Below, in pieces: positions 24,753 through 33,106 of a stretch of 64,000 nt of DNA. Source of the DNA: Microthrixaceae bacterium (GTDB lineage: Bacteria > Actinomycetota > Acidimicrobiia > Acidimicrobiales > DATDAH01); contig JACJWK010000003.1 of the NCBI GenBank assembly GCA_020637195.1, positions 186,001-250,000 on the forward strand, read 5' to 3'. How positions within the stretch are numbered: position 1 is the stretch's first letter; the number at the start of each line of letters is the position of its first letter. The notes under the pieces are model-generated. The model searched no databases and was not told where the DNA came from. It saw only the letters and a list, made by a program, of their open reading frames with translations. A program made the translations under genes and the position numbers.

Positions 24753-27700
24753 ATGACCGAGCCCGCCGCCGCCCACCCCGTCGTGCGCCAGGTCGCGTAC
24801 GGGCGGCCGGCCACCGAGGCGCTGGCCGAGGCCATCGCGACGGCCAAGCGCTCCCACCCGCTCGACCCCGTCACGGTGGTCGTGTCGTCCAACCTCGCAG
24901 GGCTCTCGGCGCGCCGTCTCGTCGGCGGTGGCACCGTCGGGCGTGGCGCGCGCCCGGGCCTGGCCAACGTGTCGTTCCTCACCCCGCTGCGCCTGGCCGA
25001 GCTGCTGGTCGCCGACGCCCTGCCCGGGCACCCCCTCACCAACGCCGCGCTCGCCGCGGCGGCCCGGGTCGTCCTGCGGCGCCGGCCCGAGCCGTTCGGC
25101 CGCGTCGCCGACCACCACGCCAGCGAGGCGGCGGTGGTCGGCCTCTACGCCGAGCTCAGCCGCCTGCGTCCGGCGACGCTCGCCCAGCTCGAGGGCCGCG
25201 ACGACCGCACCGCCACGCTGGTGGCCGTCCACCGTGCCGTCGAGCAGGCGCTGCGCGGCCAGTTCTCCGACGAGGACGCCCGGGCGCACACCGCCGCCGA
25301 GCGCGTCGCCACGGACCCCGCGGCGGCGGCCGCGCTCGGCCACCTCGTGTGGTTCCTGCCCGAGCGCCTCACGCCGGCCCAGGCGGCGCTGATCGCCGCG
25401 GCCGTCCGGGCCGTCCCCACCCAGGTCGTCGTCGGGTGCACCGGCGACGAGGACGCGGACGCCGCCGTCCGCCGCGCCTGCCGCGACGCCGGCGTCGACC
25501 TCGCCCGCGACCCCGGGTCGTCCGGCGCCGCCGTCCGGGCCGAGCCGCCCACCGGCACCCGGATCATCAGCGTCTCCGATCCCGACGAGGAGGTGCGGGC
25601 GGCCTGCCGCGAGGTCCTCGCCCTCGCCGAGGCGGGCACGCCCCTCGACCGCATCGGGGTGCTGTATCCCACGCCCGACCCGTACGCCCGTGCCCTCCAC
25701 GAGCAGTTCGACGCGGCCGGCATCCCCCACAACGGACCCGCCCGCACGCGCCTGGCCGACGGCGTGGTCGGGCGCACCCTGCTGGGGGCGCTCGCCCTGC
25801 CCGAGCGGGACTGGGGCCGCGCCGACGTCCTGGCCGTGGCCAGCGCCGGGCCGCTCCGCCACGACGGTGCCGTCGTGCCCGCCAGCGCCTGGGAGACCCT
25901 GTCGCGTGCCGCCGGCGTGCTGGGCGGGCTCGACGACTGGTCCACCAAGCTCGACGCGCTCGCCGGCCAGCGCGAGGAGCGCCACCGCCTCCTGGCCGAG
26001 GACCCGGCCACCAGCCCGGGCTACCTCGCCGGCCTGCTCGACGACGCCCACCGCGCCCGCGACCTCGCCCGATGGGTCCACGACCTGTCGGAGCAGGTCG
26101 GCGCCGTCGACCGGGCCGACGGCTGGGCCGACAAGGTCGACCGGGCGCGGGCCCTGCTCGAGCACCTCCTGGGCCGCGCCGGGAGCCGGCGGGGCTGGCC
26201 CGAGCACGAGCTCGCCGCCGCCGAGCGCGTCGAGGCGGCCCTCGCCCGGCTCACGCTGCTCGACGGGCTCGACCCCCATCCCGCCACCGTCACGTTCCGC
26301 CGCGCCGTCGAGGCCGAGCTGGACGAGCCCACCGGCCGATCGGGACGCTTCGGCCACGGCGTGCTCCACGGCCCGCTGGCCATGGCCCCGGGGCTCGACC
26401 TGGACGCCGTGCTCGTGCTGGGGATGGCCGAGGGCACGTGCCCGAGCACCCGCGCCGAGGACGCCCTGCTGCCCGACGACGTCCGGGCCGCCACCGGCGA
26501 CGAGCTCCTCACCCGCGACGAGCGCCTCCGCCGGCAGCACCGGCACCTGCTCGCCGCCCTGGACGCCGGGCGAGCACACCGGATCCTGGTGTTCCCGCGC
26601 GGCGATCTGCGCGGCAGTCGCACCCGCCTCCCGTCGCGCTGGCTGCTCGCCACCGCCACGGCGCTCCGGGGCGAGCGCGTGCACAGCACCGACTTCGCCT
26701 CGCTGGGCGCGCCGGTGGTCGACGAGGTGCGGTCGTTCGCCGACGGCCTCACCGCCACGCCGGCCGCGGTGTCGCTCGTCGAGCGCGACCTCGCCACCCT
26801 CGAGGCCCGCCGGCGCGCCGGCCTCGAGCCCGCCGACGCGCCCTTCGCCGGAGCCGACCTGCGCCGCGGCCTGGTCGCGCAGGCGGCCCGGCGCAGCGAG
26901 CACCTCACGGAGTGGGACGGCAACCTCGCCGGCCTCCCCGTCCCCAGCCCGTCCGCGGGCAAGCGCCTGTCGGCCAGCGCGATGCAGGCGTGGGCCTCCT
27001 GCCCGTTCCGCTACTTCCTCGGCCAGGTGCTGGGCCTGGCCGAGCGTCCCGAGCCCGAGACCGTCACCACCATCTCCGCGCTCGACCGCGGCACCCTCCT
27101 GCACGAGATCCTCGATCGGTTCGTGCGCGAGGCGATCGAGCGCCCGGACGGGCCACCCTCGCCGGACGAGCCGTGGCCCACGGCCGACCGCGCCCGACTC
27201 CGACAGATCGCCGCCGAGGCGTTCGCCCGCTTCCGGGGCGAGGGCCGCACCGGCCGAGACCTCCTGTGGCGGTTGGAGCAGCGGTTCCTGCTCGGCGACC
27301 TCGACCACTTCCTCGACGACGACGACGCCCGCCGCGCCGCGCTCCGGTCCACCCCGCTGGCGGTGGAGCAGCCGTTCGGGATCGACGGGGTCGAGCCGCT
27401 GCGGATCGAGCTCGACGACGGTCGGGTGCTGGCGTTCCGCGGGTACATCGACCGGGTCGACACGACCGCCGACGGGGGCCACGTCGTCATCGACTACAAG
27501 AGCGGCAAGGGCGACGCCTACCGCGGGCTCGCCGACGATCCCGTGCTGGCCGGCACCGCCCTCCAGCTCGGGCTGTACGCGGAAGCCGTGTCCCGGCAGC
27601 GCGGGGGCGAGGCGTCGAGCTACTTCTGGATGCTCGGCGAACGCGGCGGGTACGCGCTGCACGGCGGGCCGTGGGACGACGAGCGCCGCGCCCGATTCCG

Positions 27701-27938
27701 CGACGTGCTCGCGGCCATCACCGACGGCATCGAAGCCGGCACCTTCGCGGCCCGGCCCGGCGAGTACGTCAGCTTCTGGCGGACCCACGACAACTGCGGG
27801 TTCTGCGACTTCGACCGCCTCTGCCCCCGGGACCGCGACGAGCACGAGCTCGCCAAGGCCGCCGCACCCGAACTGGCCGTGCTCCGACGGCTGGCTCTGC
27901 CCGTGGCCGCCGACGACGAGAGCGCGCCGGACCGATGA
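24753..27938 (+). CDS. AddB-like helicase-nuclease subunit (PD-(D/E)XK nuclease, Fe-S type)
   Basis: 1061 aa. The C-terminal part is a RecB-family nuclease with HEILDRF, VVIDYKSG and QLGLYAEAV. It is framed by C750 (WASCPF) and C1015-x2-C1018-x5-C1024, the four cysteines that in AddB hold an iron-sulfur staple. The N-terminal helicase-like half has no Walker A lysine (NLAGLSARRL where GKT is expected), as expected of AddB, which is helicase-like but not a motor. It would pair with the next gene product to process double-strand breaks. ATG 24753 follows TAGGTT (24740-24745) at 7 nt. The stop overlaps the next start (ATGA). Confidence 0.85.
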   Translation: MTEPAAAHPVVRQVAYGRPATEALAEAIATAKRSHPLDPVTVVVSSNLAGLSARRLVGGGTVGRGARPGLANVSFLTPLRLAELLVADALPGHPLTNAALAAAARVVLRRRPEPFGRVADHHASEAAVVGLYAELSRLRPATLAQLEGRDDRTATLVAVHRAVEQALRGQFSDEDARAHTAAERVATDPAAAAALGHLVWFLPERLTPAQAALIAAAVRAVPTQVVVGCTGDEDADAAVRRACRDAGVDLARDPGSSGAAVRAEPPTGTRIISVSDPDEEVRAACREVLALAEAGTPLDRIGVLYPTPDPYARALHEQFDAAGIPHNGPARTRLADGVVGRTLLGALALPERDWGRADVLAVASAGPLRHDGAVVPASAWETLSRAAGVLGGLDDWSTKLDALAGQREERHRLLAEDPATSPGYLAGLLDDAHRARDLARWVHDLSEQVGAVDRADGWADKVDRARALLEHLLGRAGSRRGWPEHELAAAERVEAALARLTLLDGLDPHPATVTFRRAVEAELDEPTGRSGRFGHGVLHGPLAMAPGLDLDAVLVLGMAEGTCPSTRAEDALLPDDVRAATGDELLTRDERLRRQHRHLLAALDAGRAHRILVFPRGDLRGSRTRLPSRWLLATATALRGERVHSTDFASLGAPVVDEVRSFADGLTATPAAVSLVERDLATLEARRRAGLEPADAPFAGADLRRGLVAQAARRSEHLTEWDGNLAGLPVPSPSAGKRLSASAMQAWASCPFRYFLGQVLGLAERPEPETVTTISALDRGTLLHEILDRFVREAIERPDGPPSPDEPWPTADRARLRQIAAEAFARFRGEGRTGRDLLWRLEQRFLLGDLDHFLDDDDARRAALRSTPLAVEQPFGIDGVEPLRIELDDGRVLAFRGYIDRVDTTADGGHVVIDYKSGKGDAYRGLADDPVLAGTALQLGLYAEAVSRQRGGEASSYFWMLGERGGYALHGGPWDDERRARFRDVLAAITDGIEAGTFAARPGEYVSFWRTHDNCGFCDFDRLCPRDRDEHELAKAAAPELAVLRRLALPVAADDESAPDR

Positions 27939-30900
27939 GCACCCCTCCCGCACCGGTCGACGCCGCCGAGCGCGAGCGGATCTCCCGCACGGGCCTGCGC
28001 GAGACGCTGTTCGTCGAGGCCGGCGCCGGTACGGGCAAGACCACCCAACTGGTGGCGCGCGTCACGAACCTGGTGCTCCGCGAGGGCGTCCCGCTGCGCC
28101 ACATCGCGGCCATCACCTTCACCGAGGCGGCGGGCGCCGAGCTGCGCGACCGCATCCGCCAGGAGCTCGAGGTCCTCCTCGAGGACGCCACCGACGACCG
28201 CGAGCGCGACGCCATCGAGGCCGCGCTCGCGGACACCGACGCGGCCGCCATCGGCACCCTCCACTCGTTCGCCCTGCGCATCCTGGGCGAGCATCCCCTC
28301 GACGTCGGCCTCCCGCCTCGGGTCGAGGTGCTCGACGAGGTCAGCTCGCAGCTCGCATTCGAGGACCGGTGGGCCGAGTTCCTCGACGAGCTGTTCGACG
28401 ACCCCTCGGCGGAGGAGCTCGTGCTCACCGCCACCCTGCTCCGCATCCACATCGACGGCCTCCCGACGCAGGCGTCGCTGCGCGACGTCGCCGCCGTGTT
28501 CAGCGACAACTGGGACCGCCTCGACCCCGACGAGCCCGACCCCGGCCCACTCCCCGAGCTCGACCTCGGTCCGCTGCGTCGGGCCGTGGACGCCGTCGAG
28601 GCCCTGCTGCCGTCGTGCACCGACGAGCAGGACCTGCTCTTCCGGAAGCTCACCACCGCCTGGCTGCCGCAGGCGCGCGCCATCCTCGACGCCACCGACC
28701 CCTACCAGCAGGTGGCCGCGCTCCGCGACCACGCCGCCGCGTGGAAGGGCGGCTCGTCGGGCCGCAAGGACCGGTGGACCGAGGTCGCCACGGTCCGCAC
28801 CGCGGTCGACCAGCTCGGCGCCGCCGGGCGCGCCCTGCTCACGTCGCGGATCGACGACGTGCTGGCGCGGCTGCGCGTGCGCCTGGCGCGCTTCACCCAC
28901 GCCGAGGCCGAGCGGCGCCGACGCGAGGGGCGCCTCGAGTTCCACGACCTGCTCGTGCTCGCCCGCGAGCTCGTACGCACCAGCGAGCGCGCCCGGCGCG
29001 CCCTGCACGAGCGCTACCGACGCCTGCTGCTCGACGAGTTCCAGGACACGGACCCCATCCAGATCGAGGTGGCCACCCGCATCGCGGCCGCGGTCACCGA
29101 TCCGGCGGCCACGCCGCGCTGGGCCGACGTGCCGGTCGATCCGGGCCGCCTGTTCTTCGTCGGCGATCCGAAGCAGTCCATCTACCGGTTCCGCCGCGCC
29201 GACATCCGGCTGTTCCTCGAGGCCCGGGCAGCCTTCGCCGGCGGCGAGCCCGTCGCCCTCGTGCAGAACTTCCGCACGGTGGGACCCATCCTCGACTGGG
29301 TCAACCACGTCTTCACGTCGGTGATGCCCGACGAGGTCCCCGCGGCCCAGCCCGCCTACCGGGCGCTCGCCGCCGCCCGGGCGACCAGCGACCACGGCGA
29401 CCACCGCGTCGTCCTGCTGGGCGGCGAGCGGCCGAAGGCCCTGCGGGCCGCCGACCTGCGGGCGGAGGAAGCCGCCGACGTCGCCCGCGCCGTCGCCGCC
29501 ATCCGGGACGACCCCGACGCCTGGCCGGTCCACGACGACCGGGCCCCCGACGACGCCGCCGCGTGGCGCGCCGCCGCGCTGTCCGACGTCACGGTGCTCC
29601 TGCCCACCCGCACCTCCCTCGGCCAGCTCGAGGACGCCCTCGACGACCTGGCCGTCCCCTACCGGGTCGACACCGGCACGCTCGTGTACGACACGCAGGA
29701 GGTGCGCGACGCCCTCAGCGCGCTCCGGGCCATCGACGACCCCACCGATCGGGTGGCCCTGGTCGCCGCCCTGCGCTCGCCGCTGTACGCGTGCTCCGAC
29801 GCCGACCTGTTCACCTACGTCGCCGCCCGCGGCGAGTGGACCCTGCGCCGCCCGCCGCCCGACCGGTTGGCACCCGACCATCCGGTGGTGACGGGCCTCG
29901 CCCACCTCCGCGCGCTGGCCGCCAGACGGTGGTGGCTCGAACCGAGCGCGATGCTGCAGCAGCTGTTCGACGACCGCCAGGCCTTCGCGCTCGGGTTGGG
30001 CCACCGGCGACCCCGGGAGGTGTGGCGTCGGCTGCGCTTCCTCGTCGACCAGGCCCGCCAGTTCGAGGAGGCGGGCGGGCACGGGCTGCGGTCCTTCCTG
30101 CGCTGGGCCGACCTCCAGTCCCGCGAGACCAGCCGGGTCCACGAGCCCCTGCTGCCCGAGACCGACGACGAGGCGGTGTCCATCAAGACCGTCCACGGGG
30201 CGAAGGGGCTCGAGTTCCCCATCACCGTGGTCAGCGGGCTCACCACCCGCGCGGGCACCGGCCGGCGGGGCGTCACCGTGGTGTGGGACGAGGACGACCT
30301 GCGGCCCGGCATCGGCTTCCGCAAGGACACCAGCACCGCCAACTTCGACCGCCAGGCCGAGTACGAGGCCGAGATGGACGGGCACGAGCGCCAGCGCCTC
30401 CTCTACGTCGCGTGCACGCGGGCCCGCGATCACCTGATCGTGTGCACGCACCACCACGAGGGCGCCGACTGCCACGGCGCCACCCTGGCCCGCGCCAGCG
30501 CCGACCTCGACGAGGCCATCGTCCGCCGCCTCCCCGACGACCTCGTCGTCGGTGTCCCGGTGGCCGCGCCCGCCCCGGCCGACGCTCCGGTCGACGACGA
30601 CCGGCCGCGGTGGCGCAGCCGTCGCGCCGCCCTGCTGCGGCGCACCCGGGACCCCCGGGTGCTCTCGGCCACGGCGGTGGCCCGCCTCGGTCGCGCCGAC
30701 GAGGGACCCGGGGCCGGGGCGCTCGGCGACACGGCGGCCGACGGGCGGGTCCCGGACGACGACTCGCTCGACGACCTGCTCGCGAGCGAGCTGCGCGACG
30801 ACGCCGCGTCGGACGACGGAGGTCGTCCGGCCTTCGCCCGCCGGCGCGGGCGGGCCGGGACCGCCGTCGGCCGGGCCGTCCACGCCACCCTCCAGGTCGT

Positions 30901-31378
30901 CGACCTCGCCACCGGCGACGGCCTCGCCGCGCTCGCCGAGCAGCACGCCTTCGCCGAGGCCGTCCCCGAGCTGGCCGGCACGGTCGAGGCACTGGCCCGG
31001 TCGGCGCTCGCGTCGCCGTCGGTCCGCGCCGCCGTCGCCGCCGGCCGCCGGTGGCGCGAGGCCTACGTCGCCGCCCCACTGGGCGAGCGGGCGGTCGAGG
31101 GCTACGTCGACCTGCTGTACGAGGGCCCCGACGGGCTCGTCGTCGTCGACTACAAGACCGACGCGGTGCGCGACGAGGACGAGATCGACGCCAAACTCGG
31201 CGACTACCGCCTCCAGCTCGCCACCTACGCGGAGGCGCTGGCCGTCAGCACCGGCCTCGAGGTGGCCGCCGCCCGCCTGGTGTTCTGCCGCGCCGACGAG
31301 GCGGTGGAGCGTGCGGTCGACGACCTGGCCGGCGCCCGGGCCGAGGTGCGCCGGCTCCTCGGCGCCGACGACGGCTGA
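27935..31378 (+). CDS. AddA-like UvrD/Rep helicase-nuclease subunit
   Basis: 1147 aa. Superfamily 1A helicase motifs in order: I AGAGTGKTT, Ia ITFTEAAGAELRDRI, II LLLDEFQDTD, III FFVGDPKQSIYRFRRAD, IV VQNFRT, V KTVHGAKGLEFP, VI LYVACTRARDHL. It ends with a RecB-like nuclease domain (VVVDYKTDAV, QLATYAEAL). With the preceding gene it forms a two-subunit, two-nuclease break-resecting enzyme of AddAB type, as opposed to the AdnAB arrangement. ATG 27935 overlaps the AddB stop. Confidence 0.88.
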   Translation: MSTPPAPVDAAERERISRTGLRETLFVEAGAGTGKTTQLVARVTNLVLREGVPLRHIAAITFTEAAGAELRDRIRQELEVLLEDATDDRERDAIEAALADTDAAAIGTLHSFALRILGEHPLDVGLPPRVEVLDEVSSQLAFEDRWAEFLDELFDDPSAEELVLTATLLRIHIDGLPTQASLRDVAAVFSDNWDRLDPDEPDPGPLPELDLGPLRRAVDAVEALLPSCTDEQDLLFRKLTTAWLPQARAILDATDPYQQVAALRDHAAAWKGGSSGRKDRWTEVATVRTAVDQLGAAGRALLTSRIDDVLARLRVRLARFTHAEAERRRREGRLEFHDLLVLARELVRTSERARRALHERYRRLLLDEFQDTDPIQIEVATRIAAAVTDPAATPRWADVPVDPGRLFFVGDPKQSIYRFRRADIRLFLEARAAFAGGEPVALVQNFRTVGPILDWVNHVFTSVMPDEVPAAQPAYRALAAARATSDHGDHRVVLLGGERPKALRAADLRAEEAADVARAVAAIRDDPDAWPVHDDRAPDDAAAWRAAALSDVTVLLPTRTSLGQLEDALDDLAVPYRVDTGTLVYDTQEVRDALSALRAIDDPTDRVALVAALRSPLYACSDADLFTYVAARGEWTLRRPPPDRLAPDHPVVTGLAHLRALAARRWWLEPSAMLQQLFDDRQAFALGLGHRRPREVWRRLRFLVDQARQFEEAGGHGLRSFLRWADLQSRETSRVHEPLLPETDDEAVSIKTVHGAKGLEFPITVVSGLTTRAGTGRRGVTVVWDEDDLRPGIGFRKDTSTANFDRQAEYEAEMDGHERQRLLYVACTRARDHLIVCTHHHEGADCHGATLARASADLDEAIVRRLPDDLVVGVPVAAPAPADAPVDDDRPRWRSRRAALLRRTRDPRVLSATAVARLGRADEGPGAGALGDTAADGRVPDDDSLDDLLASELRDDAASDDGGRPAFARRRGRAGTAVGRAVHATLQVVDLATGDGLAALAEQHAFAEAVPELAGTVEALARSALASPSVRAAVAAGRRWREAYVAAPLGERAVEGYVDLLYEGPDGLVVVDYKTDAVRDEDEIDAKLGDYRLQLATYAEALAVSTGLEVAAARLVFCRADEAVERAVDDLAGARAEVRRLLGADDG

Positions 31379-31531
31379 CGCGCCACCCGCGGCCATCGTC
31401 CACAGCGTCGTTCACAGGTGTTGAAAAGCACCGAGATGCTCGGAGAGCGCGCGCGGCCCCCGGGGACGGCCCCGCCGTCGCGTGCCACCCTTACCCATCG
31501 ACGGGCGCGACCCGCCCAGGAGGATTCCACC

Positions 31532-32479
31532 ATGGCCTGGACCGAGACCGACATCCCCGACCTGACCGGCCGCACCGCGGTCGTCACCGGCGCCAACGGC
31601 GGGTTGGGGCTCGCCACCGCGCTGGCCCTCGCCGGGGCCGGCGCCACGGTGGTGATGGCCGCCCGGGACCAGACCAAGGCCGCGGCCGCACAGCACACCA
31701 TCCGCGACGCCCACCCCGACGCCTCGCTCGAGCTCGTGCCGCTCGACCTGGGAGACCTGGCGTCGGTGCGGGAGGCGGCCCAGGCCATCCGCGACCAGCA
31801 CCCCACCGTCGACATCCTGGTGAACAACGCCGGCCTGATGGCCATGCCCGAGCGCCGGACCGCGGACGGCTTCGAGATGCAGTTCGGGGTGAACCACCTG
31901 GGCCACTGGGCCCTCACCGCGCTGCTGCTCGAGCCCGTGCTGCGGGCCGACGCGGCCCGGGTGGTGACGGTCACGAGCACCGCCCACCACATCGGCCGGC
32001 CGGTCGACCCCGACGACGTCAACCTCGAGGGGCACTACAAGCCGTGGGGCGCCTACGGCCGGGCGAAGCTGGCCAATTTCCACTTCGGCCTCGGCCTCCA
32101 GCGCGAGCTCGAGCGCGTCGGCGCCCGCGCCGCCAGCCTCATCGCCCACCCGGGCCTGTCCGACACCGACCTCCAGGCCCACACCGTCGCCGAGGGCGGC
32201 GGCGGCGCCTCCGCGCCGTTCTTCCACGGCCTGGCCCGCCTCACCGGCATGAGCGCCCACGACGGCGCCCGGCCCCAGCTCCGGGCCGCGACGGACCCGG
32301 CCGCCGAGGGCGGCGAGTTCTACGGCCCGCTCTTCGTCAACAACGGCCCCGCCGTGCGCAAGCCGGTGCTGCGCCGCCTCGGCATGGACCGGGCCATCGC
32401 CGCCCTGTGGCAGGTCTCGGAGGAGGCCACGGGGATCCCGCTCGACGTCGCCGGCGCGCAGGCCGCCGCCGACACCTGA
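31532..32479 (+). CDS. Short-chain dehydrogenase/reductase (SDR)
   Basis: 315 aa, classical Rossmann fold with TGANGGLG (cofactor loop), NNAG, and the catalytic Ser/Tyr/Lys set near STAHH and YGRAKLAN. It resembles the retinol dehydrogenase/WW-oxidoreductase-like SDRs; substrate unknown, NADP(H) likely because an Arg follows the second strand (AARD). A near-perfect SD AGGAGGA (31518-31524) sits 7 nt before ATG 31532, unusual in this window where many starts have none. Confidence 0.9.
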   Translation: MAWTETDIPDLTGRTAVVTGANGGLGLATALALAGAGATVVMAARDQTKAAAAQHTIRDAHPDASLELVPLDLGDLASVREAAQAIRDQHPTVDILVNNAGLMAMPERRTADGFEMQFGVNHLGHWALTALLLEPVLRADAARVVTVTSTAHHIGRPVDPDDVNLEGHYKPWGAYGRAKLANFHFGLGLQRELERVGARAASLIAHPGLSDTDLQAHTVAEGGGGASAPFFHGLARLTGMSAHDGARPQLRAATDPAAEGGEFYGPLFVNNGPAVRKPVLRRLGMDRAIAALWQVSEEATGIPLDVAGAQAAADT

Positions 32480-32485
32480 GCGCCC

Positions 32486-33064
32486 TCAGCCGGTCGACGC
32501 CGGCGCCCCCACGTCGGGGACGGTGAGCCGCCAGACGCCGCGGGCGGCGTCGAGGGCGTCGGGCTTGTACTCGACGTAGAAGTCGCCGGGCCCGTCCTGC
32601 GGGTCCACCTCGAACACCACCTCGCCGGTGACCGGCGTCGCACCCACCTCGCCGGCGGGCAGCGTCGACGAGACCGGCTCGTAGGTCGTGACGTCCGGGG
32701 ACACCAGGCGCCAGTCCCGGCCCGACACGGGCTGAGGATCGTCGTCGCGGTTCTCGACCCGCACCGACACGGTGACCGTGCCGTCCCCGTCGTAGGAGAC
32801 GGCGGTGACCGTGGTGGTGTAGCCCGACAGGCGGGCCGCGTCGCCGACCGCCCGCTCCTGGTCCTCGCGGTACTGGTTGGCCCGGTCGGGGAAGAGCTCG
32901 CCGGGGTTGGGCGACCCGCCGCCCCCCGGGCCGCCGCCGCACGCGGCGAGCCACAGCACCGCCGCGACCGCCAGGCACCGGCCACCCGCGGATGTCTCCG
33001 CCCGCCACGGCGACAGTCTGCCCGCGGAGCAGCCCTCCGGCGCCCGGGCCTGCGGCGCCGTCAC
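32486..33064 (-). CDS. Putative lipoprotein, unknown function
   Basis: About 192 aa. An N-terminal signal ends in the lipobox LAAC (residue C44 by the chosen start), followed by a Gly-rich spacer and a beta-rich domain with VSVRVENRDDDPQPVSGRDW and a terminal WRLTVPDV, suggesting a DUF4352/immunoglobulin-like sandwich. Anchored outside the membrane; role unknown. The GTG start at 33064 is uncertain, since the n-region would be long. It is convergent with the SDR gene. Confidence 0.62.
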   Translation of the reverse strand: MTAPQARAPEGCSAGRLSPWRAETSAGGRCLAVAAVLWLAACGGGPGGGGSPNPGELFPDRANQYREDQERAVGDAARLSGYTTTVTAVSYDGDGTVTVSVRVENRDDDPQPVSGRDWRLVSPDVTTYEPVSSTLPAGEVGATPVTGEVVFEVDPQDGPGDFYVEYKPDALDAARGVWRLTVPDVGAPASTG

Positions 33065-33106
33065 ACCCCGGCGTACGGTTGGGCCACGCCCCGACCGCAC
33101 CCGCCG

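Noticed and set aside
24726..27953. 1075-codon open frame antisense to the AddB-like gene
   Set aside because: Antisense shadow; composition matches reverse-complemented GC-rich codons and no motif is recognisable.
27620..31396. 1258-codon open frame antisense to the AddA-like gene
   Set aside because: Antisense shadow of a gene with complete helicase motifs on the other strand.
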